64,000 nucleotides of DNA, taken from Saccharospirillum sp039982735. GTDB taxonomy: Bacteria; Pseudomonadota; Gammaproteobacteria; Pseudomonadales; Natronospirillaceae. Shown in pieces: positions 50,300-58,557 of this stretch. A model generated the notes under the pieces. That model saw only the letters and a program-made list of their open reading frames with translations, did no database searches and was not told the origin of the DNA. The position numbers and the translations under genes were made by a program. The stretch lies in assembly GCF_039982735.1 (NCBI RefSeq), contig NZ_JBDWXV010000023.1:62001-126000 (forward strand), in the 5' to 3' direction. Within the stretch, counting starts at the first letter, position 1, and the number at the start of each line of letters is the position of its first letter.

Positions 50300-52924
50300 C
50301 TACTCGTCCAGCAACGTCAAGAACGCCTCAAAGGGCATGGGTCTGGCGAGCAGAAAACCCTGCACCTCCTCAATGCCCAGTTGCTGCACCACCGTTAATT
50401 GTTCCTCTGTTTCCACGCCTTCTGCGTTGACGATCAATTGCAGCGTCTTGCCAATCTGCGCCGCAGCCTGAACCACGGCGCGCGCTGTGGTGTTGCTGTG
50501 CATGGTTTTAATAAAGCTCTGGTCGATCTTGATCTTGTCGATTGGGAACTGGGTGAGGTAACTCAGCGATGAAAAGCCCGTGCCGAAATCATCCAGTGAA
50601 ATATGCACACCAAATTGGCGCAACGACTGCAGCGAGGCTATGACACCTTCCGTGCGTTCGAACATAACGCGTTCGGTTAGTTCCAGCGCCAATTGTGGGC
50701 CAACGCGTTTAATACGGGGCAGCAACGGCTGAATAATGTCGGTGAAGGTATGGTTGTTGAAGTGGTGGGCTGAGAGGTTAAAGCTCAGCACAAGATCAGA
50801 ATGGTTTTGCCTGAGCTTGTCGCAATAATCGAGAATGTGTTCCAGCACCCAGACATCAATATCAGCAATCAGACCGGATCGCTCTGCCAGCGGAATAAAC
50901 TGCGCCGGGCTGATGAAGCCCGAATCGGTTGGCCAGCGAATCAGCGCCTCCGCACCAATGATACGACGGCTCTGTGCATCAAAAACCGGCTGAAAATGCA
51001 GCATCAACTGGTTGGCTCGCAGCGCCAGTGCCAACTCGTGTTCCATGGATTTCTCCGATTGCAGATCCACCCGCATCCGGTGTTCATAGAGACGGTAGCC
51101 AGCACGACCGGTGCGCTTGCACCGGTACAGGGCAAGGTCTGCTGCACTCATGACATCTTCAATGACGGCATGTGACCGGTCGGCATCCAGTTGATGACAC
51201 AGCACGACACCCATACTGGCGGTGACTTTGAGGGTTGATTCCTGGTAGCGGAACTCCCGACTGACGCGATCACCAATCTGCACGCACAGAATATCCAGCT
51301 CGGTTTCTGAAAGAGCCCCGTCGACCAGCACGGCGAATTCATCCCCGCCCAGCCGAAAGGTTTTACACGGCGCATTCAACGGTTGCTGCAAACGTTGAGC
51401 GAGCTCGACCAGCAGGGCATCACCCACCAGATGACCGAGGGTATCGTTGATGTCCTTGAAATGATCGAGGTCGAGAAAGATTACCGTGAATTCATGATGT
51501 GGATGCAACTGCCAGTGGTCGTACGACTGCTGCAGTTGCTGTTGAAACTGGCTGCGATTGGGCAACTGGGTCAGGGTGTCGTGTTCGGCCAGGTAGCGAA
51601 TTTCATTTTCGGCATCAACCTGCTCGGTAATGTCGATGATCGACCCCTGAATAACTTCCCGGCCGGTCTGGCGTTCGGTCACGTACTGGGCGTTCATCAG
51701 CACCCAGATGGGTTTGCCGTCACGGCGCACCATGCGCGCACGTTGATTCACCACGGTCCGGTCACGCTGCAACATCGACAGCAAACGCAGCCGCTGACGG
51801 GGGCTGTCATACAGCTTCTGGGTGATGTCATCGTAATAGCCGAGGCACTCTTCTCGCGAGGCGCATCCCAGCGTACGGGCGAACAAATGATTCACCCGAA
51901 TAAAAGTGCCACTAATGGTCGATTGGTACAGGCCCGCCTGGGCGGTATTGAACAGGTCTTCGTAATCGCTTTCGGCATTTCGGCGTGCCTCTTCCGAGCG
52001 TTTTAATTCGGAAATGTCGGCAATGGTTCCGATGATATGCACCAGCTCGCCCTGTTCATTGACCACCCGGCGCGCGTTTTGCCGTACCCAGATTCGATCG
52101 CCATCCTTGCGTTTCATCTGGCATTCAAACCCCGACACCACATTGTTTTGAGCCAGAGCGTCGAGAAAGCGTGTTCTGTCTCTGGAGTGCACGTAGATGT
52201 CATGGGCCGCTTGCCGAACCTGGTCTTTCATGTCGGCAGGCGAGTCGTAAAGAAACAACCGGGCCAGGGAATAGTTGGCGTAGATTACGGCGCCCCGGGC
52301 ATCTGTCTGGTAAATGCCGTCTACCGAGTATTCCAGAATGCGGCGGTAGTTTTCGTGCTCTTCCATTGGGTGACACACCATCACCACAAACTGCTGGTTC
52401 GGGTCGCTGGTGATCTCCCAGCGCAGGCACATGCCCTTTAGCTCCCGTTCCAGATTGACGGCGACATCCTGCTGCAGCCAGTCTGTAAAATGCCGGTGCC
52501 AGCGTTCCGGCAGCAGGGTTTCCCAGTCGCGAAGGCCAAGCGAGGCGAGAAAGCTCTGGGCGGCGGTGTTGGCATACACCAGTGTCTGATTTGCATCGAA
52601 CACCAGCGCATTGAACTGCAACAGCGACAGACTGCTTTGCAGCACATCGAGGTGTTTCCAGACATGCATAAGCTGATGCTCACCCAGTGGCGTCAGGCTG
52701 GCCATGGTACCGGGGATACAGATCTGGAAGTTATTGCGATCCGGGTCAACGGCCCGGTATAAAGCCAGCCAGGGTTCAAAATTGACCCAGTAGTCAGACA
52801 GCGGCTGACCTTGTGCGGGTGGTGGCGTCAGCAAACCCTGGGCATCACCAATGGCGATCAGGCGATACTCGCTGTCCAGCAGCAGTTTGGCGGAGGTAAT
52901 GGGCGGGTTGCTCGACGTCGGCAC
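50300..52924 (-). CDS. PAS-GGDEF-EAL c-di-GMP signalling protein
   Basis: 874-aa cytoplasmic multidomain protein without transmembrane helices. Three or more PAS modules in the first 430 residues (QFNALVFDANQTLVYANTAA; YSVDGIYQTDARGAVIYANY; GLYQSTISGTFIRVNHLFAR, with PAC segments such as RKDGDRIWVRQNARR). GGDEF domain: HDTLTQLPNRSQF, FLDLDHFKDINDTLGHLVGD, active FRLGGDEFAVL, with no obvious RxxD site. EAL domain: GAEALIRW, NLSAHHFNNHTF, LELTERVMF, LDDFGTGFSSLSYL. Both catalytic motifs look intact. Confidence 0.94.
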   Translation of the reverse strand: MPTSSNPPITSAKLLLDSEYRLIAIGDAQGLLTPPPAQGQPLSDYWVNFEPWLALYRAVDPDRNNFQICIPGTMASLTPLGEHQLMHVWKHLDVLQSSLSLLQFNALVFDANQTLVYANTAAQSFLASLGLRDWETLLPERWHRHFTDWLQQDVAVNLERELKGMCLRWEITSDPNQQFVVMVCHPMEEHENYRRILEYSVDGIYQTDARGAVIYANYSLARLFLYDSPADMKDQVRQAAHDIYVHSRDRTRFLDALAQNNVVSGFECQMKRKDGDRIWVRQNARRVVNEQGELVHIIGTIADISELKRSEEARRNAESDYEDLFNTAQAGLYQSTISGTFIRVNHLFARTLGCASREECLGYYDDITQKLYDSPRQRLRLLSMLQRDRTVVNQRARMVRRDGKPIWVLMNAQYVTERQTGREVIQGSIIDITEQVDAENEIRYLAEHDTLTQLPNRSQFQQQLQQSYDHWQLHPHHEFTVIFLDLDHFKDINDTLGHLVGDALLVELAQRLQQPLNAPCKTFRLGGDEFAVLVDGALSETELDILCVQIGDRVSREFRYQESTLKVTASMGVVLCHQLDADRSHAVIEDVMSAADLALYRCKRTGRAGYRLYEHRMRVDLQSEKSMEHELALALRANQLMLHFQPVFDAQSRRIIGAEALIRWPTDSGFISPAQFIPLAERSGLIADIDVWVLEHILDYCDKLRQNHSDLVLSFNLSAHHFNNHTFTDIIQPLLPRIKRVGPQLALELTERVMFERTEGVIASLQSLRQFGVHISLDDFGTGFSSLSYLTQFPIDKIKIDQSFIKTMHSNTTARAVVQAAAQIGKTLQLIVNAEGVETEEQLTVVQQLGIEEVQGFLLARPMPFEAFLTLLDE

Positions 52925-52976
52925 GATATTGTTGTCTGTTTTGGCCTGTTCAGTACCAGAGCCTACCCGATTTCGA

Positions 52977-54995
52977 TCAATTGTTCAGCATGGCACGGAG
53001 GTTGGCGAAGGTCTCTTTACTGTTCACTTTGTCGGCGGTGTTGCCGGCATCGCGCCCTTCCCAACTGACGTCATCGGCGGGCAGCTCATCCAGAAAGCGG
53101 CTGGGCGTGCAGTCGATGATCTCGCCAAACTGCTTGCGCCGGGCAGCAAAGGTGAGTGCCAGGGTGCGCTGGGCGCGGGTAATGCCGACGTACATCAGGC
53201 GACGTTCTTCTTCGATATCACCGTTTTCAATGCTGTTGCGGTGTGGCAGCAGCTCTTCTTCCAGACCCATGATGAATACATGTGGAAATTCGAGGCCCTT
53301 GGAGGCGTGCAATGTCATCAGTTGCACCGCATCGGTTTCGTCTTCCTGCTCCTGACGGTCGAGGATGTCGCGCAGTACCAGTTTGCCGATGGCATCCTGG
53401 ATTTGCAGGTCCGACTCTTCCTCTTCATCGCCGCGCTCAAGCATCGATTTCAGGCTGTCGATCAGAATGTAAACGTTGGCCAGCCGCTTTTCGGCCTGCA
53501 GGTCGGAGACACTGTCCTGGCGCAGCCAGGCTTCGTAATTGATGTCGGTCACCACCTCACGAATCACCATCACCGGGTCGGCCTCGGTGTGCAGTTTGTG
53601 AATGATGCGACCCAGCCAGTCGGAAAACCGATGCAACCGCTCGGCAGCCTTGGCTGGCAGCAGTTGCTGTAAGCCCAGTTCCTGGCAGGCGGCACTCAAG
53701 CTGACTTTGCGATGACTGGCGTATTCGGTGAGTTTTTCCAGCGTTGCCGGGCCTATTTCGCGACGCGGCGTGTTGATGATGCGCAGGAAGGCGGCATCGT
53801 CGTCCGGGTTCACCAGCAGGCGCAGGTAACTCATGATGTCTTTGATCTCGGCCTTGGCGAAAAAGGAGGTGCCGCCGTTGATCTTGTACGGAATGCGGTT
53901 CTGTTGCAGTTTGATTTCCAGAATGCGCGCCTGGTGGTTGCCGCGATAGAGCACGGCAAAATCGCGGTACTCGCCGCGCCGGATTAAATGCTGGTGCAAG
54001 ATTTCGTTGGCAATGCGCTCGGCTTCAGCTTCATCGTTCGGCGTGCGAATGATGCGAATCGGATCGCCAAAGCCCATTTCGCTCCACAGCGTTTTCTTGA
54101 ACACGTGCGGGTTGTTGTCGATAACGGTGTTGGCCGCCTTCAGAATCAATCCGGTGGAGCGGTAATTCTGTTCGAGTTTGACGATTTTCAAATGCGGATA
54201 GTCGGTCTGTAACTGCACCAGGTTTTCCGGACGGGCACCGCGCCAGCTGTAGATCGACTGGTCGTCATCACCTACAACCGTAAACCGCGGCTGATCCCCC
54301 ACCAGCAGTTTCACCAGCAGGTATTGGGAGGAGTTGGTGTCCTGGTATTCATCGACCAGCAGGTAGCGAATCTTGCGCTGCCATTTGGCCAGTACCTCGG
54401 GGTTTCTCATGAACAGGAGTGCTGGCAGCCGGATCAAATCGTCAAAATCGACGGCGTTGTAGGCGCTGAGCATTCGGTTGTATTGTTCATAAATCTCGAC
54501 GGCCAGGGCGTCGCGGGCTTCATCCATCTTGCCGCGCAAGTCGGCCGGTTCGGTCAGGTCGTTTTTCCAGCGGCTGATCAGGTTGCGAAAGTGGTCGATT
54601 TCATCGACGGCGTTGGGCACTTCACGCAACAGTATGTCTTTGATCAGCGCTTTGGAGTCGTGATCATCGAACAGAGTGAAGCCGCTTTTGAGATTAATGT
54701 GGCTGGCTTCCTTGCGCAGGATGTTCAGCCCCAGGTTGTGGAAGGTTGACACGATCAGCCCGCGCGCGGCCTTGCCCTTGATCAGCTTGCCCACCCGCTC
54801 CTTCATTTCCCGCGCGGCCTTGTTGGTAAAGGTCACGGCCGCAATGGTGTGCGCCTTGTAGCCACATTCATTGACCAGATAGGCGATTTTCCGGGTAATA
54901 ACCGAGGTTTTGCCACTGCCCGCCCCGGCCAGCACCAGCATCGGACCGCTGATGTACTTAACAGACTCTTCTTGTCTGGGGTTGAGCTGTGCCAT
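52977..54995 (-). CDS. rep: ATP-dependent DNA helicase Rep
   Basis: 672-aa superfamily 1A 3'-5' helicase that clears proteins from DNA ahead of forks. Motif I VLAGAGSGKTSVITRKIAYL, II LLVDEYQDTNSSQY, III VVGDDDQSIYSWRGA, IV KLEQNYRST, V VQLMTLHASKGLEFPHVFI, VI EERRLMYVGITRAQ. Length and motif spacing are those of Rep rather than UvrD. Followed on the left by the PAS-GGDEF-EAL gene in the same direction, 52 bp away. Confidence 0.95.
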   Translation of the reverse strand: MAQLNPRQEESVKYISGPMLVLAGAGSGKTSVITRKIAYLVNECGYKAHTIAAVTFTNKAAREMKERVGKLIKGKAARGLIVSTFHNLGLNILRKEASHINLKSGFTLFDDHDSKALIKDILLREVPNAVDEIDHFRNLISRWKNDLTEPADLRGKMDEARDALAVEIYEQYNRMLSAYNAVDFDDLIRLPALLFMRNPEVLAKWQRKIRYLLVDEYQDTNSSQYLLVKLLVGDQPRFTVVGDDDQSIYSWRGARPENLVQLQTDYPHLKIVKLEQNYRSTGLILKAANTVIDNNPHVFKKTLWSEMGFGDPIRIIRTPNDEAEAERIANEILHQHLIRRGEYRDFAVLYRGNHQARILEIKLQQNRIPYKINGGTSFFAKAEIKDIMSYLRLLVNPDDDAAFLRIINTPRREIGPATLEKLTEYASHRKVSLSAACQELGLQQLLPAKAAERLHRFSDWLGRIIHKLHTEADPVMVIREVVTDINYEAWLRQDSVSDLQAEKRLANVYILIDSLKSMLERGDEEEESDLQIQDAIGKLVLRDILDRQEQEDETDAVQLMTLHASKGLEFPHVFIMGLEEELLPHRNSIENGDIEEERRLMYVGITRAQRTLALTFAARRKQFGEIIDCTPSRFLDELPADDVSWEGRDAGNTADKVNSKETFANLRAMLNN

Positions 54996-55146
54996 TGGGC
55001 CGGGTGTCCTGTCGGGGGGCTAAGACGAGCCGGCGCAGTGTACCAGCACGCCGGTGGCGACCCAAGCAAGGAACAGTGGTCAGCCCGGGAACCTGCTCTC
55101 AAAAGGTGGCATACACGCCGGGCCCCGGTGATCCTGAACTGACCGT

Positions 55147-55725
55147 TTACATCAGTTGGGTAACCAGCACCCCACCGACGATCAGAATCAGCGCAATAAT
55201 GCCCATGGTAACTAGGCCGGAGCGTTCGTTGTCGGCTCGGGTCGGGGCTTTCCGGGAGGATTTTTTCGGGTCGTTGCCATCGATGATCTCATCGGGCTGA
55301 TTCATTCTCTCCAGTGTGTCAATCAGTGCGTTGAAGTGCTGGGTGTCAAACTGATAAGGGTTGAAGGTCTTGAAACCGAATTTGGCCAGTAATAAGTTGA
55401 TTGAGTCGTTAATGGCGGTGTATTTCATCGACCAGTCTTCAAACCGACGAACCTGAACCGGCTTTTCCGAAACGATTTTTACATCGGTATGGCGGTCATC
55501 ACGGTGCAACCGTTCGAGCAGCTTGTGCACGGCAGCCTTGTCGCCCTCCAGGCATTGAAAAAAATGTCCGTCGCCGTAGAACAGGACGCCACCCACATCA
55601 ACTTTCGCGTTGTTGATTCTGGACGACTGCAGTATCCGCGCGACGTTCGGCTCAATACCCTGAACGGCGGACGTGGGTTTGAAGGTGGCGCGACTGATGT
55701 ACATCAGCTGGATCAGGTTGCTCAT
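55147..55725 (-). CDS. BLUF blue-light sensor with C-terminal membrane anchor
   Basis: 192-aa protein. Residues 1-100 are a BLUF flavin photoreceptor: LIQLMYISRA (Tyr9), SSRINNAKVDVGGVLFYGDG (Asn39), FFQCLEGD (Gln57), DDRHTDV, and FEDWSM (Trp98, Met100), all key positions present. A linker of about 65 residues is followed by a single C-terminal helix, GLVTMGIIALILIVGGVLVT (170-189), ending QLM: a tail anchor. Start ATG at 55725; the frame is open to 55875 without family match. No effector domain is present, so it must act through a partner, possibly a nearby c-di-GMP enzyme. Confidence 0.9.
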   Translation of the reverse strand: MSNLIQLMYISRATFKPTSAVQGIEPNVARILQSSRINNAKVDVGGVLFYGDGHFFQCLEGDKAAVHKLLERLHRDDRHTDVKIVSEKPVQVRRFEDWSMKYTAINDSINLLLAKFGFKTFNPYQFDTQHFNALIDTLERMNQPDEIIDGNDPKKSSRKAPTRADNERSGLVTMGIIALILIVGGVLVTQLM

Positions 55726-55953
55726 AATGTTACTCTTGAATTCAGCGGTTAATGGGTGCAAAAGCAGACACCGGAGTGTCAATGTCACCGTCAGGGGTAA
55801 CCCGTCTGCGTTTCGCAGCTTGTTTACGGCCATGACTAGGTTTTGTATCACTTTTGAACCTGACTGGGCACACATTCAAGTAGGCGTGGTATTGACCCCC
55901 CCAGTCGGACAGGTCAGGCTTTGGGACTCAATAACCCCATCACTGGCCGCCTG

Positions 55954-56124
55954 ATGAAACCAACTGAATCGGACACCCGCCCACACGCTGATAACACGGC
56001 CGATAAACGACCAGCCGGTACCGGGCGCATCGTCCTCACTGCCGGGCTTTGGCTGGTATCGGTCGGGTTCTGGATGTGGGCGGGTGTGCAACTCGGTCAT
56101 TTGATTGGGGAACACTGGTTTTAG
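55954..56124 (+). CDS. Small single-pass membrane protein, tentative
   Basis: 56-aa frame from ATG 55954 (MKPTESDTRPHADNTADKRP) with a polar N-terminus and one hydrophobic helix (VLTAGLWLVSVGFWMWAGVQLG). The frame starts 228 bp from the divergent BLUF gene. No ribosome-binding site is obvious and I know no family. It could be real because of the helix, or a chance frame. Confidence 0.35.
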   Translation: MKPTESDTRPHADNTADKRPAGTGRIVLTAGLWLVSVGFWMWAGVQLGHLIGEHWF

Positions 56125-56317
56125 CCATAGACAATCCGCCCAGCGCTGACTATGGTTTTTTTAGTGTGACCCTGGTTTATAGCGACAGTTCAGGAACTGC
56201 CGCAATGGGGGGTTGAACCAAGGCGTGGAGCGCTTGTTTTTTCCCTGAATTATCGGTTCAATCTGCGCGGCCAGCGTTTGCCAGATTTTGAACTCCACCC
56301 ATTACTAAGGATCATCT

Positions 56318-57127
56318 ATGGACCGTTATGCGGTATTGGGCCATCCGATCAAGCACAGCCTGTCTCCGGTTATTCACACCGCCTTTGCCCGGCAAACCGG
56401 AGAAGCGCTGGAATATGAAGCCATTGAATTGCCGGTCACGAGTTTTGAAACTCGGGTCTGGCAAATGTTTCGCGATGGCTATCGCGGTTTCAACATTACC
56501 GCGCCGTTCAAGCAGGATGCCCATGATTTCGCCGATGATCTGACCGAACGGGCCAAGCGGGCCCGGGCCGTCAACACCCTGGTCAAACAGGCTGATGGTC
56601 GCATTCTGGGCGATACCACCGATGGCGAAGGCCTGGTCTTCGATCTTGAAACCCTGCTGAACTGGCGTATTGCCGATCGCAACGTCCTGATTCTGGGGGC
56701 TGGCGGTGCGGTGCGGGGTGTGCTGGAAACGCTGTTGTCGCGTAACCCGGCCAACCTGGTGCTGGCCAACCGTACCCTGGCCAAGGCCGAAGAGCTGACG
56801 GACGATTTTCCGGAAATATCTCCCAGCGCGTTCGATGAACTCAGTGGCCGCTTCGATCTGGTGATCAACGGCACCTCGGCAGGCTTGTCCGGCAATTTAC
56901 CGCCCTTGCCGGATGGCCTGTTTACGCCCGATACCCACTGCTACGACATGATTTACAGCAAGAATGAGACAGCATTCAACCGCTGGGCGCGTGAGCAGGG
57001 CGCGGGCCAGTGCGCCGATGGCCTCGGCATGCTGGTCGGCCAGGCTGCCGTCAGTTTTGAATTGTGGCGCGGGGTCCGCCCGGACACGGTGCCGGTATTG
57101 GAGCAACTGCGGGCAGAGCTTGCCTGA
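56318..57127 (+). CDS. aroE: Shikimate dehydrogenase
   Basis: 269-aa NADPH enzyme of aromatic amino-acid synthesis that reduces 3-dehydroshikimate. Start ATG at 56318 with AAGGA upstream. N-terminal substrate motif YAVLGHPIKHSLSPVIH; catalytic Lys65 in NITAPFK; catalytic Asp102 in GDTTDGEG (usually NTDG, so the Asn is Thr here); Rossmann motif LILGAGGAVRGVLETL; cofactor strand ANRTLAKAEEL. Monocistronic in this window. Confidence 0.95.
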   Translation: MDRYAVLGHPIKHSLSPVIHTAFARQTGEALEYEAIELPVTSFETRVWQMFRDGYRGFNITAPFKQDAHDFADDLTERAKRARAVNTLVKQADGRILGDTTDGEGLVFDLETLLNWRIADRNVLILGAGGAVRGVLETLLSRNPANLVLANRTLAKAEELTDDFPEISPSAFDELSGRFDLVINGTSAGLSGNLPPLPDGLFTPDTHCYDMIYSKNETAFNRWAREQGAGQCADGLGMLVGQAAVSFELWRGVRPDTVPVLEQLRAELA

Positions 57128-57321
57128 CATTGCCGGGCCTGTAGCTGGCAACCGGAACTGAAAAACACTCTGCACACTCTACTTGGGTTGCGCTTCTGGC
57201 CCGGTCGGTTGAACCGGCTCGATGCGCGCCTGACGAACGGCCGACCGTCATGTCAGTATGAACCAATGACGGCAGGTAGCCGTACCTCTGGCTAATTCCT
57301 GTCTAAAGAGTGTCGAAACCT
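57128..57321. promoter_or_regulatory. Leader of the RND pump operon
   Basis: Non-coding gap that should hold the pump promoter. An inverted repeat CCGTCAT/ATGACGG (57245-57251 with 57266-57272) with a 14-nt centre could be a repressor operator. No regulator gene is adjacent. Confidence 0.4.
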
Positions 57322-58557
57322 ATGAGCAGCCGCTGGATACGATGGAGCTTGCCGCTGGTCGTTTTGAGCGCCGGTGTTGCCGGGGCGTTGTGGATGAATG
57401 GCTCGTCGGAACCATCAGCCGACAACACCGCTGAGGCCGAGCCACAACCGCTGGTCGATGCACCAACCGTGGCCATGGTTAGGCCGGACACCGGGCGCTG
57501 GTCACCGCAGTTGATGTTGTATCCCCGTTATCAGAGTCGACAATCGGTGGTGCTGACCAGCCCGGTAGCTGCCGATGTTGAGTCCGTTGAGGTCGCCATC
57601 GGTCAGTCGGTTGAGGCTGGGGCTGTGTTGTTGCAGCTGGACACCGATGCCTTGCAACGCCCGGTCACCCAGCTTGAAGCCCAGCGTGCGGAGCTTGCAT
57701 CGCGCAGCCGACTGGAGCAAAGCCAGTATCAGAGTGACCAGGCGGCGCTGGTGATCGAACAGAATCTGGTTGCCATTGCCCAGCGCAGTGTCGATCGGCT
57801 GCAAAACCTGGCACGCCAGAACCTGAGTTCGGCTGCCGATCTGGAAGCCGCAGAGCGCACCCTGCAAAACCAGCGATTGGCGTTGCAGCAGCGGGAGCTT
57901 GCCATAGCCCGCTACGATGACGTTGAACAACAACTCGCCGCACAGCGGGATCAGCTCGACAGCCAACTGGAGCAGGCCCGCGACAACCTGAACGAAGCAA
58001 CCATAACCGCCCCCTTTGCAGGCCGCATTGCCAGCCTGGAGGTTCGGCCCGGCACCGAGGCTGGCGCCGGCAGTACCTTGTTAACGCTGGTCAACGACCA
58101 GGATACCGAATGGGTTGCCTGGGTGGCTGCCTCTGTTTTGCCGGAGGTTGATGCCCTGTCTTCACTGACGGCGGTGGTAGAAACCGACGCGGGCTCTATT
58201 CCGGTCGAACTGAGACAACGGGATCCGGTCGCCGACCGGGGCAGCGTGCGTTTGTATTTTGAAACCGAAAACCAACAACCCCGGGCGACCCTGAATCGGA
58301 CCTACCCACTGCGGCTCGACTTGCCCGCCGTTCAGGCGCACCGGGTTCCCGATGACAGTGTTTACGCCAACGAGTCGGTCTACCGCGTGGTCGACAACCG
58401 ACTGGAGCGTGTTCGGATACGGGTGTTGGGTGAGCAATTCGATCAGGGCCGGGTCTGGCGGCTGATTGAGGCAGAGTTGAACCCCGATGACCGACTGCTG
58501 GCCACCCGTTTACAACAGGCGGCCGAGGGCCTGGCGGTTAAGGTGGCCGACCAATGA
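57322..58557 (+). CDS. RND efflux periplasmic adaptor (membrane fusion protein)
   Basis: 411-aa HlyD/AcrA-type adaptor from ATG 57322 (MSSRWIRWSLPLVVLSAGVA); a GTG at 57310 would add four residues. N-terminal membrane anchor without lipobox, lipoyl half-motif VLTSPVAADVESVEVAIGQS, alpha-helical hairpin rich in Gln (about 115-225), second lipoyl half TITAPFAGRIASLEVRPGTE, then a beta-barrel domain. It bridges the pump to an outer-membrane channel. Overlaps the RND gene by 4 bp. Confidence 0.9.
   Translation: MSSRWIRWSLPLVVLSAGVAGALWMNGSSEPSADNTAEAEPQPLVDAPTVAMVRPDTGRWSPQLMLYPRYQSRQSVVLTSPVAADVESVEVAIGQSVEAGAVLLQLDTDALQRPVTQLEAQRAELASRSRLEQSQYQSDQAALVIEQNLVAIAQRSVDRLQNLARQNLSSAADLEAAERTLQNQRLALQQRELAIARYDDVEQQLAAQRDQLDSQLEQARDNLNEATITAPFAGRIASLEVRPGTEAGAGSTLLTLVNDQDTEWVAWVAASVLPEVDALSSLTAVVETDAGSIPVELRQRDPVADRGSVRLYFETENQQPRATLNRTYPLRLDLPAVQAHRVPDDSVYANESVYRVVDNRLERVRIRVLGEQFDQGRVWRLIEAELNPDDRLLATRLQQAAEGLAVKVADQ

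Noticed and set aside
54996..55146. Possible sixth hairpin element between the BLUF and rep genes
   Set aside because: A GCCGGCG/CGCCGGT inverted repeat and a TACACGCCGGGCCCC stretch resemble parts of the family, but there are no matching outer arms or GGA-loop hairpins.
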